A stretch of 64,000 nucleotides of DNA from contig WELB01000055.1 in assembly GCA_009602725.1 (NCBI GenBank), positions 484,596 through 548,595 on the forward strand, in the 5' to 3' direction. This document shows positions 55,668-64,000 of this stretch, piece by piece. This DNA is from Spirogloea muscicola (taxonomy: Eukaryota > Streptophyta > Zygnematophyceae > Spirogloeales > Spirogloeaceae). Under the pieces are notes generated by a model that had not been told where the DNA came from, ran no database searches, and was given only the letters and a program-made list of their open reading frames with translations. Each line of letters opens with the position of its first letter. The first letter of the stretch is position 1. Both the position numbers and the translations under genes were made by a program.

Positions 55668-58210
55668 TCAGTGCTCAGCAACAGAGCCAAGCGCTTTTGC
55701 AAACGCGCGCTCGTTGATCGTGCGCCCCACCGAAAGCATGTCTTCGCCACCAACGACTGCCTTTTCGTGATCCAACCCAAAGGCAAATGCCTCAGCAATT
55801 GCTTCGGCACTCTGCAGAAAGGAGTCACCAAAGAGCTTGATAGCATATTAGCTGAGAATGCATGTTGCAAAAGTTGCAGCAACGCCTTGCTTTTGTGCTT
55901 GGTACCAAAAATGGCACAGAGACATCAACATCTAGAATCATTGAAACAAGCTCCAATCAATAGCCAGAAGACCCCTTGCTGGGTCGACTCATATCTATCA
56001 CTTGACATGACGCAAGCGCTTACTTATTGCTTCTTACGATGGCAACGCATTTGTCAGCTGCCTCTGGGACCCAAACCTAGTAAAGTGCCTCAGCCACTGC
56101 TGTTGGTAGTCACCTTCATCTTGAGCCAAAGAGTGTGCGTCAGCCCAAATCTGCCCTGCCGATGAAGTAGCGCTTCCACATATATCCTCCGCGCGTCGTG
56201 GTCAATGATTGGCTTGGAGTAAGTGAAGTTGTCCTTGTAGTCGTGCATCTTTACAATGATGCTCCTCTCCTCGCCCAGAAGTGTGCGTACCCGCCTTCCC
56301 TCTTCCTCTGGCAGCGATGCTTCCACCACTTGCAGCTGGCATTTTGGGTACACGACAGAAGAACTCTGCGATAAGTAATTCATCAGACAGGCTGACATGG
56401 TGCACTCACCAATATACGTGAGATAAACCCTGAAAACGGAGCAATAGCTATAAGAAGAGCCGGCAGCATTTTGATGATCAATCTGAGTCAATGACGAGAA
56501 AAGCCAAATGATGGACAGGAGAACTTGCACACATTAATGTACTGCCAGGGTTCTAAAGCAAGAAATACAATCTGACAGTCTGGGGACAAGGGTACAGACT
56601 TGGATGTGCAAGCAGACAAGGCATTGCAAGATTCTGTCCATGAGGTGAACCACATCATGGTCGCAGTGCATGGCAGCAGGTTTCAACCTGCATGTCTGTG
56701 ACGCCATCCATGGGACTCTTGAGCGCCTCCCAGAAGGGTCTGGCCAGCTCCTGCGTGTCTTCCACCCCCTTCTTCAAGACTTCGGCAGCTGCCGCTTGCC
56801 TGTCCCTGTCCTTCTGAGAGAGGCTGTCGCTGGTCGTATGGATGTCAAGGAAGGCCGACATAAGTTCAGCTATCTGCTGCCGGGCCTCATCCAGCGGGAC
56901 AACGGCATCAAAGTCGCCGCGCTTCTGGTTCGGCTTTCCGTGCGAGAATTGGGCGTGGTTGGCCCCCCTGACCAAGACCACCGGCTTGACCTTGACGGTG
57001 TTGGCTGGGCCTAGGTGCGCCTCAGAGTCCGCCACCTCCCCAGCGTGCCGCGCCGTAAGCCCCATATGGCACTGGCCGTCGTACTCGCCACCCAGCGTAA
57101 GGACTGGCTTGGGGTGCTGAGGCAGGCTGTCCTCGCCTGGCTTGATCCAGCAGCCCATCTGTAGGAATGCCGTCGCGTGCTTCCTTGCCACTGCGCGGCC
57201 AACCCAGGCCCCCCAGCTTGCACAACCAAGGTCAATTTCATGCCAGTACCTGTGAGCAGGTGAAGCGACTCACTAGCCAGGCTTGAGGGACAAGAAGCTG
57301 GTCTTTACCTGTGGCCGGCAAAGAAGACGTCTGCGATGGGCGATCCCCCAGTGCGGTACCCGACAAGCTTCAGCTTCTCGCGCACCGCTAGGTAACGCTG
57401 CTCAGCCTCGAAGCCCGTAGGGAAGTCCCTGGTAAAGTTGAGGATGGCGACCCAGAGCCGGAGCTTGGAGGTGGCCTGGACCCGCTGCGCCAGCTGTAGG
57501 TATGCCGCGGGTGCCGTGAAAGCGCCCGGCAGGATCACCAGCAGAACGTCGTTGCTTCCGGCGGTGGCCTGCTCGCGCAGCGGCCGGAGGATCTGCACAA
57601 GAGGGGTGCGGCGGCATCATCATGGCTGCGGCATGACAATGTGCGCCAAAACTCGAAACCCTTACCGCAGTCCTTAAACCTCCAAGACCTTAGCTCTATC
57701 ACGAGTACGACATGATGAGCCAAAACCTGAACCGTCAATGCAGACCTGAATCCAAACCCCCAAACCCCAAGCTCTGCCCTGATACGACAGTATGAAGAGC
57801 GGCTGCCACCCGAGCCTGCGCTTGCAGCCTCAAGGTGGACCACGCAGCAGTCACACGGCTGTTTATGCCGCGCCGGGTCTTGCTTGCCATAGCACGGCCC
57901 ACCTAAGCCTTGACAAGTGCAGTACTTCACCAGACGCGCGAAAGCCCACCCCCCAGAAGCTTCTCACCCACGTTGCGTCCTTCACCTCAGCAGCGCGTCT
58001 GACTAAACCAAGGCAGCCACTCGGCGGCGCCAGCGCCAAGACCGACGCTGTCGCTGACGGAGGCCGTGTTCTGACCTTGACGCGGCTCCGCATGAGGCGG
58101 TTGTAGACGGCGTAGAGCGTCAGGAAGGCCGCCCAGAAGACGGACTTGAGCCACGCAGCGAGCCTTGAGAGCGCGCCGCCTCCGGCGCCGGCTCGCGGCG
58201 GCGGCGCCAT
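55668..58210 (-). CDS. Alpha/beta hydrolase with N-terminal membrane anchor (five exons, 444 aa)
   Basis: Exons (minus): 58210-58076, 57592-57309, 57217-56698, 56365-56114, 55811-55668; total 445 codons, phases consistent. Exon 1 encodes a basic Pro/Gly start and a probable membrane segment (WLKSVFWAAFLTLYAVYNRL). The hydrolase fold follows: VLLVILPGAF (first strand and oxyanion Gly), a nucleophile elbow GHSWGAW formed exactly across the intron 2 junction (acceptor tgtgcaag at 57218), LGGEYDGQ (likely acidic residue) and RGANHAQFSHG (catalytic His). This GANHAQF form is typical of Abhydrolase_5-like proteins. Exon 4 (YPKCQLQVVEASLPEEEGRR) and exon 5 (EAFAFGLDHEKAVVGGEDML) are well formed but unrecognised. 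Substrate unknown. The correct acceptor is inferred: an alternative at 57249 destroys the GHS triad motif. Confidence 0.85.
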
Positions 58211-58379
58211 GGAAGCGGCGGGCCCGCGCGCGCGACGGCGGCGGCGGCGGCGGCGGCGCAGGCAGGCAGCGCGGCGAAGGCCGCGCAGTGGGAGGCCATA
58301 TGTTATTATGGGAAAAGAAGAGCGAAAGGGTTTGCTAAATATCGAAGAAAGGAAAAGGAAGAAGGGAACTTAATCTAAC

Positions 58380-58645
58380 AGGAACAAGTGCTCGAAAAGA
58401 ATGGACAATGTCCAAAGCCAAAGAAAGAAGAAGTGGCAATCCCAATGGGGGCAAGGGCTGCGAAAAAGCCAGCCCAGAAAGAATTGACAAAGATTCGGAG
58501 GGGCCTACAAGAAGAAAGCGCGGCTGACTGGTGGCTGGGAGAAAGTAACCGGAATGCGAAGGACTAAGAACTAGGACTAAGACATCAGCCAGGGAATGCT
58601 CAGTAACCTCTAGTCAGGAGAAATTTTCTAGTCAGGAGATGCAAG
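58380..58645 (-). repeat. Tail fragments of LINE families D, E and C
   Basis: The minus strand has a C end with stop context (ctagaggttactgag) and a partly duplicated cagtaacctctagtcaggag/aaattttctagtcaggag. Further on lie an E tail (plus: agggctgcgaaaaagccagc, about 58455-58475) and a D fragment (ggacaatgtccaaagccaaa). They lie directly upstream of the hydrolase gene's first exon. Confidence 0.7.
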
Positions 58646-58654
58646 TCTGAGTAG

Positions 58655-59004
58655 AAGAAAGTGCTCGCCCATTGAGAATAGGGGCTGGAACAACCAGCCC
58701 GAAAAAGAATGAACAGAGTACGAGAAGGGGGCCAGGGGAAGCGCTAAGTAACAGAAACATAGCTGCTACGAGACACTCAGTAACCCCTGCTAAGCAGCCG
58801 CAGATCAGAGATGCTGGGCTGCTGGAAGTGGGTCCCCTGGCCAGAGCCAGAGGCAGCAGCGAGGGCTCTGCCGGCACGAAGGTGCAGCGCCCGGGCCATG
58901 GACCTCTGCAGCGAGACGGCCAGGCGCATTCGATACACTTGCGCCAGCGACCCGGCTGCAGGGAAGTCAACCGGCTCCGCATGGAAGCGCCGGGCGATGG
59001 TGTG
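58655..59004 (-). mobile_element. Young 5'-truncated LINE family A copy with 6-bp target duplication
   Basis: A 350-bp insertion is flanked by gagtag at 58649-58654 and 59005-59010, and interrupts a family C C-terminus (GDVFPLASY | SDLHLLT). It matches the full LINE's 18190-18410 with only a few differences, then carries the complete A 3' UTR. The 3' terminus is therefore exactly defined: hairpin, ctattctcaatgggcgagca, ctttctt, with no poly(A). Confidence 0.92.
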
Positions 59005-59044
59005 GAGTAGCTAGCCAGCGGAAAGACGTCGGCCTGAAGGAAGC

Positions 59045-59518
59045 CGGAAAGGAAGTGCTCGCCCGTTAAGGATAGAAGGTGCTCGCCCATTGAGAAGAGG
59101 GGCTGGCAAAGCCAACCCAAAAAGAATAGACAATGCTCAAAGCCAAAGAAAGAGGTGCTGAAAAAGGACTAAACTACAAAGTGCAAGACGGTGCAGAGGG
59201 AGATGCAGATGGCTGCTCAGTATCCACGTGTGAGCAACAGCAGATCAGAGTAACTCGGAGCAGGAGAAGTGGCACTCTGCCGAGACCCGGAAGCAGCAGC
59301 CATAGCACGGCCAGCCCGCGCGTGGACCGCATGAGCCAAAGAAGAAAGTGCTCGCCCATTGAGAATAGGGGCTGGAAGAGCTCTGCAGCGAGACCGCCAG
59401 CCTCATCCGAAAGACCTGCGAGAGGGAGCCGGCAGCATTGAAGCCTGGCGAACCCTGCCGCCGCTCGATGGCCTCCCGGGCAAGCCGCTGGAGGAGATCC
59501 AACCAGCCACTACGGATA
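59045..59518 (-). mobile_element. LINE family D copy with two tiny tail insertions
   Basis: The minus strand reads GWISSSGLPGRPSS/ GWLDLLQRLAREAI, FNAAGSLSQVFRMRLAVSLQ, an interruption at 59342-59378, then HAVHARAGRAM-type remnants and the D tail with hairpin (plus: ggggctggcaaagccaaccc). Apart from the interruption it is nearly identical to the copy at 44.02-44.44 kb. A second short tail piece lies at about 59048-59072. Confidence 0.85.
59342..59378 (-). mobile_element. 34-nt micro-insertion of the family A 3' terminus
   Basis: The intact D copy at 44.28 kb reads gccaaagagcgctgcag. Here 37 extra nt interrupt it: the last 34 nt of family A (ending, on minus, gggcgagcactttctt) plus a repeated aag (59339-59341 and 59376-59378). 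The 34 nt are identical to the terminus of the copy at 58655. Confidence 0.85.
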
Positions 59519-59529
59519 GGGGCTGGAAA

Positions 59530-60441
59530 TGCCAGCCCCAAAAAGAGAACAGACTACGAGAGCCAGAGGCCGCCGCCAAAGCTCGGCCTGTGCGCAAGTG
59601 GACCGCGAAGGCAAGGGACCGCTGCATCGAGATGGCCAAACGCATTCGGAAGACTTGAGCAAGGAGAGACTTGAGCGAGGGACCCAGCGATGGGGCTCTT
59701 GCCATCAGCCGACCTCCGGGGGCGCGTGCGGTTGCTCTCGACATCCTCACTAGGGGCGGCAGCTTGGTCGTCTGCCCTGCCGATCCACGACGCGCTCCGA
59801 ATGCCCGATGACGCCTTCCGTACGGCAGTGCACCGCCTCCTCGGCCTTCACCCACCCTACCTCAGTGGAGTACAGCAGTGTGACTGCGGAGAGCGGAGTT
59901 CAGACGCGGCATCGTTGGCAGCTCACATGCTCAGGTGCGTACGGGGCGGGGAGCGGACAGGAACACACGACCTGCTGCGGAATGCAATGTTTGGCATCTT
60001 TGTCGAGGCCAGTTGTACGGTGGCGCTCGAGAATACCAGCATCATGCCTCCGACTGCTGGGGCGGATGGCCGCATCCACACCCGGCGCGCCGACCTCGTC
60101 GCCAGCGCGCTCGGCCGGGGGCCTCGGCTTATCGCCGACGTTGTCACGACTAACTGCTTTCTTTCCAGCAGCGGCAAACGCTCGTCGGAAGAGGCGGGCT
60201 ATGCAGTCTGCCAAGCGGCGGGCGCAATGGGACGGAAATACTCCGACCACCCGGTAGGAGACGAGTTTGTTCCACTGGCTGTCAACGTACACGGAGCCTT
60301 CGGCACAAAAGGGCTTGACTTGCTTCACCGCCTTGCGGGGCGTGCAGCGGCCCGCCGCCTTGGGCAGCAGGGCGAGCAGCCCGGCTTCAATGTCGCCGGG
60401 TCCCTCGCTCAAGTCTTCCGAATGCGTTTGGCCATCTCGAG
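59530..60441. mobile_element. LINE family F copy with internal inversion
   Basis: The segment 59693-60441 reads on plus as an intact endonuclease region: LPIHDALRMPDDAFRTAVHR, CDCGERSSDAASLAAHMLRC (CCHC knuckle), HTRRADLVASALGRGPRLIA DVVTTN, FGTKGLDLLHRLAGRAAARR, GSLAQVFRMRLAIS. The continuation of the same protein (QVFRMRLAISMQRSLAFAVH LRTGRALAAASGSR) lies on the minus strand at about 59684-59545, followed by a hairpin tail. About 40 nt (from gtccctcgctcaagtcttcc onward) are shared by both pieces. This is the arrangement expected from twin priming. Confidence 0.75.
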
Positions 60442-60445
60442 ACTA

Positions 60446-61430
60446 GCGTTGAGCAGCTACAACGGGGCCTGAAGATGCTATATCAGAACAGGGGGAGGAT
60501 GGATCACTCAGTAGTTACGAGTGAGGAGCCTCAGATCCGACAGATGAGCTGCCGGAAAACTATCCCCCCAATGACAGCCGGAGGCCGCGGCAAGAGCACG
60601 ACCAGCACGCAGATGCAGAGCGTGGGCCATGGACCGCTGAAGGGATACTGACAATCTCATGCGATAGACTTGAGCCCACGAGCCGGCGGCGTTGAAGTCA
60701 GCCGGCTCACCGCCCCTGCGGACACAGCGCGCGCCGCGCAGGCCTGGCCAGCAGGTCGAGCCACTAGGACCCTAGAGCCTCGTGCACGTCCACAGCCAGG
60801 GGAACGAACTCATCTGCAGCCGGGTGGTCGGCGTGTTTGGCCGCCTTGCTGCGAGCGGGCCTTCGCCGCAGCGTGGCCAGCCCGCGAGGCAGAGAGCCCC
60901 GGGTTGGAGCGGTCGACCACAGAGTGGCGACCACGTCAGCGATGATGCGCGCGCCGCCGCCCGGCGTGGACGCCACCAAGTCGACACGGCGCGTGTGGAG
61001 TCCGTCGGCCCTCCGGAGGATTGGCATGACGGAAGAGTTCTCCATCGCCACCGTGTAGCCGGCCTCCTGAAAGATGCCGAACATTGCATCACGCAAGAGA
61101 TCGTGAGCAGCTGTACGTTCGCCTCCAGTGGCGCAGCGGAGGATATGCGCCGCCACTCCGCCTGGTCCGTCGATCGCTCCCCACATTGGTATCACACTGC
61201 AGCACGCCCAGCAGGCAGGGCGTGGGGAGGCCCAGCAGAAAATGGGTGGCCGTACGGAACAGCTCATCCGGCATCCTGAGGGCACCGTACAGGGGGAGCG
61301 CGGAGAGCCAGGCTGCCGCGCCGGGGGAGGCGGCCGGCAGCAGCCGAGCATGGCCGCGCACGTCGGTTGCAGGGAGGAGCTGCAGTGTGCCCGTGAAGGA
61401 CGCCTTGTCGAGGCATTCAAGGGCAAGCAC
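60446..61430 (-). mobile_element. 5'-truncated LINE family E copy
   Basis: The minus strand reads LPATDVRGHARLLPAASPGA, AAWLSALPLYGALRMPDELF, then with frame changes AAHILRCATGGERTAAHDLL, FQEAGYTVAMENSSVMPILR, HTRRVDLVASTPGGGARIIA and the C-terminal region, with the E 3' UTR (actgagtgatccatcctccc) to about 60450. It is very similar to the 39.13-39.87-kb copy but with several frameshifts. A short plus-strand D fragment (tacggggctttcggcagttg) abuts its 5' end at 61433. Confidence 0.82.
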
Positions 61431-61489
61431 AGCTTACGGGGCTTTCGGCAGTTGCTGGCTGGACCTCCTTGTCCATTCTTTTCTGTAAC

Positions 61490-61855
61490 TCTTAGTTAGA
61501 AGATGCAAGTCGGAATCGCTCGCAGGCGGAAGGACGTCGCCCTGACGGAAGCCGGAGCGTCCCCTTGGTGATGTCTTAGTCTTAGCACCCCGGCTCCTTC
61601 AGACCTTGTCCATTCCTTTGGGCTGGCCCCTCCCAGCCACCAGTGAATGTGGCCGCGCTTGCTTTCTGGGCTGGCTTTGCTAGCACCTCTTTTTCTATGG
61701 GTGAGCCATCTCTTTTATGTATTGACCCGTGGTTACTGAGCGGGTCAATCTGCTGTAGAGTTTGTAGGTCTTTGGATGTGCTTGCCTTTGTACTTGGCCA
61801 TTTAGCCTTCCTTTGTTTCAGATACACGCAAATTTTCTTTGGGGTGAGCGCATTG
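61490..61855 (+). repeat. Array of three LINE tails (C, D-like, B)
   Basis: In order on plus: a C tail with gatgtctta, ccggctccttcagacctt and hairpin gggctggcccctcccagcc (to about 61660); a D/A-like hairpin gggctggctttgctagcacc and tctatgggtgagc (61666-61705); and a B tail with gacccgtggttactgagcgg, tgtgcttgcctttgtacttg and the end gatacacgcaaattttctt. Each is almost tail only. Confidence 0.8.
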
Positions 61856-61859
61856 CCTC

Positions 61860-63049
61860 CCACGACTTACTGAACAGTATGTTTGGAATTGTGCGAGAGG
61901 CGGGGTACATCCACATCGTTTGTCGGGTGGCGCATTAGTGTCGGTGCTGACAAGGATGCGGAGGTGGCCGCTCACGTGAATGTCCGATGGTGCATCATTC
62001 CTCAATTTGGTGTGAAGGTGGGATTGCGAGTGCGGCATCGCCAACCCGCTTCGGTCAGAAAAGATACGTTTCAACGGCTAGGCTCGGCATCGGATCATCA
62101 TCCGATCCGCCGCCAGCGCCTCACCCATCAACGCTGCGTAGTCTCATTCGCCGCCCATGGTCAATCAGTGCCTCGGCGTGCAGCGCATTTGCCCTCTTGC
62201 CACCTGCACCACACAAAGCCCCTTCTTTCTTAGGCCGCGAGAGCTTACGAAAGCACGTCGAAGGCGTGATATGCCTCAATGTGCAGTGAGGAACTGGCTG
62301 GGCAGTGGTGGGGAAATGATAGGTAGTGGTAGAAGCCAGATGGCCCAAATGGGCCAAATGGCCCACCCCAACAAACAATGTCATTCTTATTCTAACCAAG
62401 CATAAAGGGTGTGGAGGGCCGGGGGCCGACCAGTTTGCTGGGTCCAGTCTCTTTATTAACTTACTTACCGCTGCCGCTGCCATCGCCGCCGCTGCTGTCG
62501 CCCAGCAAGCGTGGCGCGCGCGTCCAGGGCCACGCCAAGAAGGCGTGGGCACAGGCACAAGGCGCAAATGCGCAGAGAGCCTCACCCCGAGGGGCCCGGC
62601 ATCCGGTCGCGACAGACCGGGCGCGCACTTGGTAAGCCACAGATACCGCAGCCTTTTGCGAAACTGCCTACAAGCTTAACCTTAGATGTTAGGAAAGTCC
62701 CAACGTGTCTGCCCAAGCGATTCTCATTGTGGGACTTCACTTTACGTGCATCCTTAGGTTGCTTAATTTTCATTCTGCCTTTGTTCTTGCGTTGCGTGGG
62801 GGTTTGTCCATTGAAAATCTCCTGGCTCGGACTGGTCATCTGGATTAGTGCCTAAAACGCTCGCCGTCACTGTCACTACATCATTTGCTTGTTGGAGAAA
62901 TCCTATCAAATGACCTTGCGACTAGCATTGTGGAGGTCGTTGTTGTATTTGAACACATTGCATATTCCAGTAGATAGCCGGAGACTCTCTTGTCACTGGT
63001 AAGTGGAGCTTACGCTCAACCTGTGTTACGGCCAACTGGTTCTTGCCCT
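61860..63049. other. No recognisable gene
   Basis: Short frames only. A palindromic ggccaaatgggccaaatggc-like stretch lies near 62340-62365, and a (GCC)n run at about 62468-62500. No exon-like structure with a recognisable product. Confidence 0.45.
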
Positions 63050-63190
63050 GTTCGGAAATAGTATATTAGGACCCGTCCGGAAATAGTGTATCGAGACCTA
63101 TCCGGAAGAAGTGCATTAGGACCCATACAGAAATAGTGCATTAGGACCTCGTCTAGAAATAGTGATTAGACCCATCAAGAAACAGTAACG
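63050..63190. repeat. Imperfect minisatellite, about 28-bp period, five to six units
   Basis: The unit resembles ccggaaatagtgcattagga followed by cct/ccc. Units begin near 63053, 63077, 63103, 63131 and 63157, with progressive divergence. Confidence 0.85.
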
Positions 63191-63790
63191 GACCTCATCA
63201 AGGGCATGCGATTGCTTGACTTGAGCTTCATTGCATCGAGTGCCGTGTCATTGATCCCCGCAGTTCTCTCTTTTACTGGACCGAGTGGACCTAATTGCAG
63301 TCATCCTCACAAGCTCAGATTTTCCTTATGATACCTTTACTAGGCTATCTTTTCAGACATGTTTCTATCTGCAGGAATACCTCAAATTCGCGTCTTTTAC
63401 TTCCATTCACAATGTGTTGCGATGCCTGTCACGTAGACTCCAACAACTGTCACCTGAACTCCTTACAAACTTGTTCTATCGACGTTATCTGGCACTCGAC
63501 GTTGTATAGCACGACAGCACCCAGGGCCGCATTCCCACCAGGCCCGGGCCTGCCGGCCTGCAGTCAGCGCGGGCCCATGCGGCGTGCCCCGCGGCCGGGT
63601 GCTGACGTCCGCGCGTCCGTCACGATGACGGCGCGCTGAGCCGTACCGGGGGAGGCCGGGGGAGGGGGAAGGCAGCGGACCAGAGTGGAGAGGGGGAGGG
63701 GGGAAAGGGCGCGCGGTGCGCTTGTCATCAAAGGTGGCCAGATTGTCGAGTTATAAGGCAACACATTTTCACAGGCAAAAACTAGTGCAA
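63191..63790. other. No recognisable gene
   Basis: An AT-richer part to about 63510 is followed by a GC-rich segment. No supported gene or repeat family member. Confidence 0.4.
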
Positions 63791-63794
63791 GACG

Positions 63795-63915
63795 GGAGGG
63801 GGTGAGAGGGGTGCGATAGAGACGAGGAAAGGGAGGGGGTGGGAGAGAGAGAGAAGTGGGGAGAGAGCGAGAGAGCGCGAGAGACGGAGAGAGAAAGAGA
63901 GAGCGAGAGAGAGAG

Positions 63916-64000
<85 letters not shown>
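63795..64000. repeat. (GA)n purine tract reaching the window end
   Basis: Plus strand is G/A-rich from about 63795 and becomes nearly pure (GA)n from about 63895 to 64000. It continues beyond the window. Confidence 0.95.

Noticed and set aside
57217-57249. Acceptor at 57249 for hydrolase exon 3
   Set aside because: It is in phase but replaces the GHSWG active-site motif with GHRYW; the acceptor at 57218 restores it and fits the family.
63050-63190. Possible CRISPR-like array of 28-bp units
   Set aside because: Units are contiguous and diverged with no spacers; simple minisatellite.

Overview
The window is nuclear DNA of a eukaryote, most likely a green alga (chlorophyte). The evidence is intron-dense genes with GT-AG introns and tgcag-type acceptors, an unmistakable plant-lineage MAP3K-epsilon kinase, an AP2/ERF-domain gene and a plant-type BASS transporter. 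It also holds a very heavy load of restriction-like-endonuclease (RLE) non-LTR retrotransposons. A trebouxiophyte is a reasonable guess but the sequence alone does not prove it.

Layout. 0-19 kb: a tRNA-Gln gene (1083-1154), then a retrotransposon graveyard: a decayed Ty3/gypsy element (about 4.6-5.8 kb, minus strand), many 5'-truncated LINE fragments in both orientations, and one near full-length LINE (14.44-18.52 kb) with two overlapping ORFs. 19.4-28.6 kb: a MAP3K-epsilon gene with more than 20 exons. 29.7-31.2 kb: a 1.17-kb insertion with a 4 x 135-bp in-frame tandem repeat, target-site duplication and a related unoccupied site next to it. 33.9-35.1 kb: an AP2-domain gene whose first intron holds a GAGTT/GAGCT pentanucleotide satellite. 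37.4-38.9 kb (minus) and 45.7-47.3 kb (plus): two five-exon SDR paralogues arranged head to head around a transposon cluster that includes an assembly gap (44442-45115); the second copy is frameshifted. 49.3-54.7 kb: a divergent pair, a BASS (SBF) transporter (minus) and the ubiquinone methyltransferase COQ5 (plus). 55.7-58.2 kb: an alpha/beta hydrolase (minus). 58.4-61.9 kb: a second LINE nest, then gene-poor sequence ending in a GA-rich simple repeat.

I name the LINE families by their C-termini and tails. A: ends SDLRLLSRGY, full copy at 14.44-18.52 kb. B: ends SDLYVLTRGY. C: ends SDLHLLTRNY. D: ends SDLLLLTRGY. E: carries HTRRVDLVASTPGGG. F: a copy with an internal inversion. G: ends SDLRLLNWGY. 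They share an RLE-type C-terminus, and most share a short 3'-terminal hairpin (GGGCTGG..CCAGCCC) found about 30 times here in both orientations.

The genes are housekeeping or signalling genes with no evident operon-like relationship. The unusual biology is in the mobile DNA: repeated insertion of LINE 3' ends (down to 34 nt) into other LINE tails, fold-back junctions and an apparent twin-priming inversion.

Exon boundaries were placed by eye from splice consensus, reading phase and family conservation; none is supported by transcripts.
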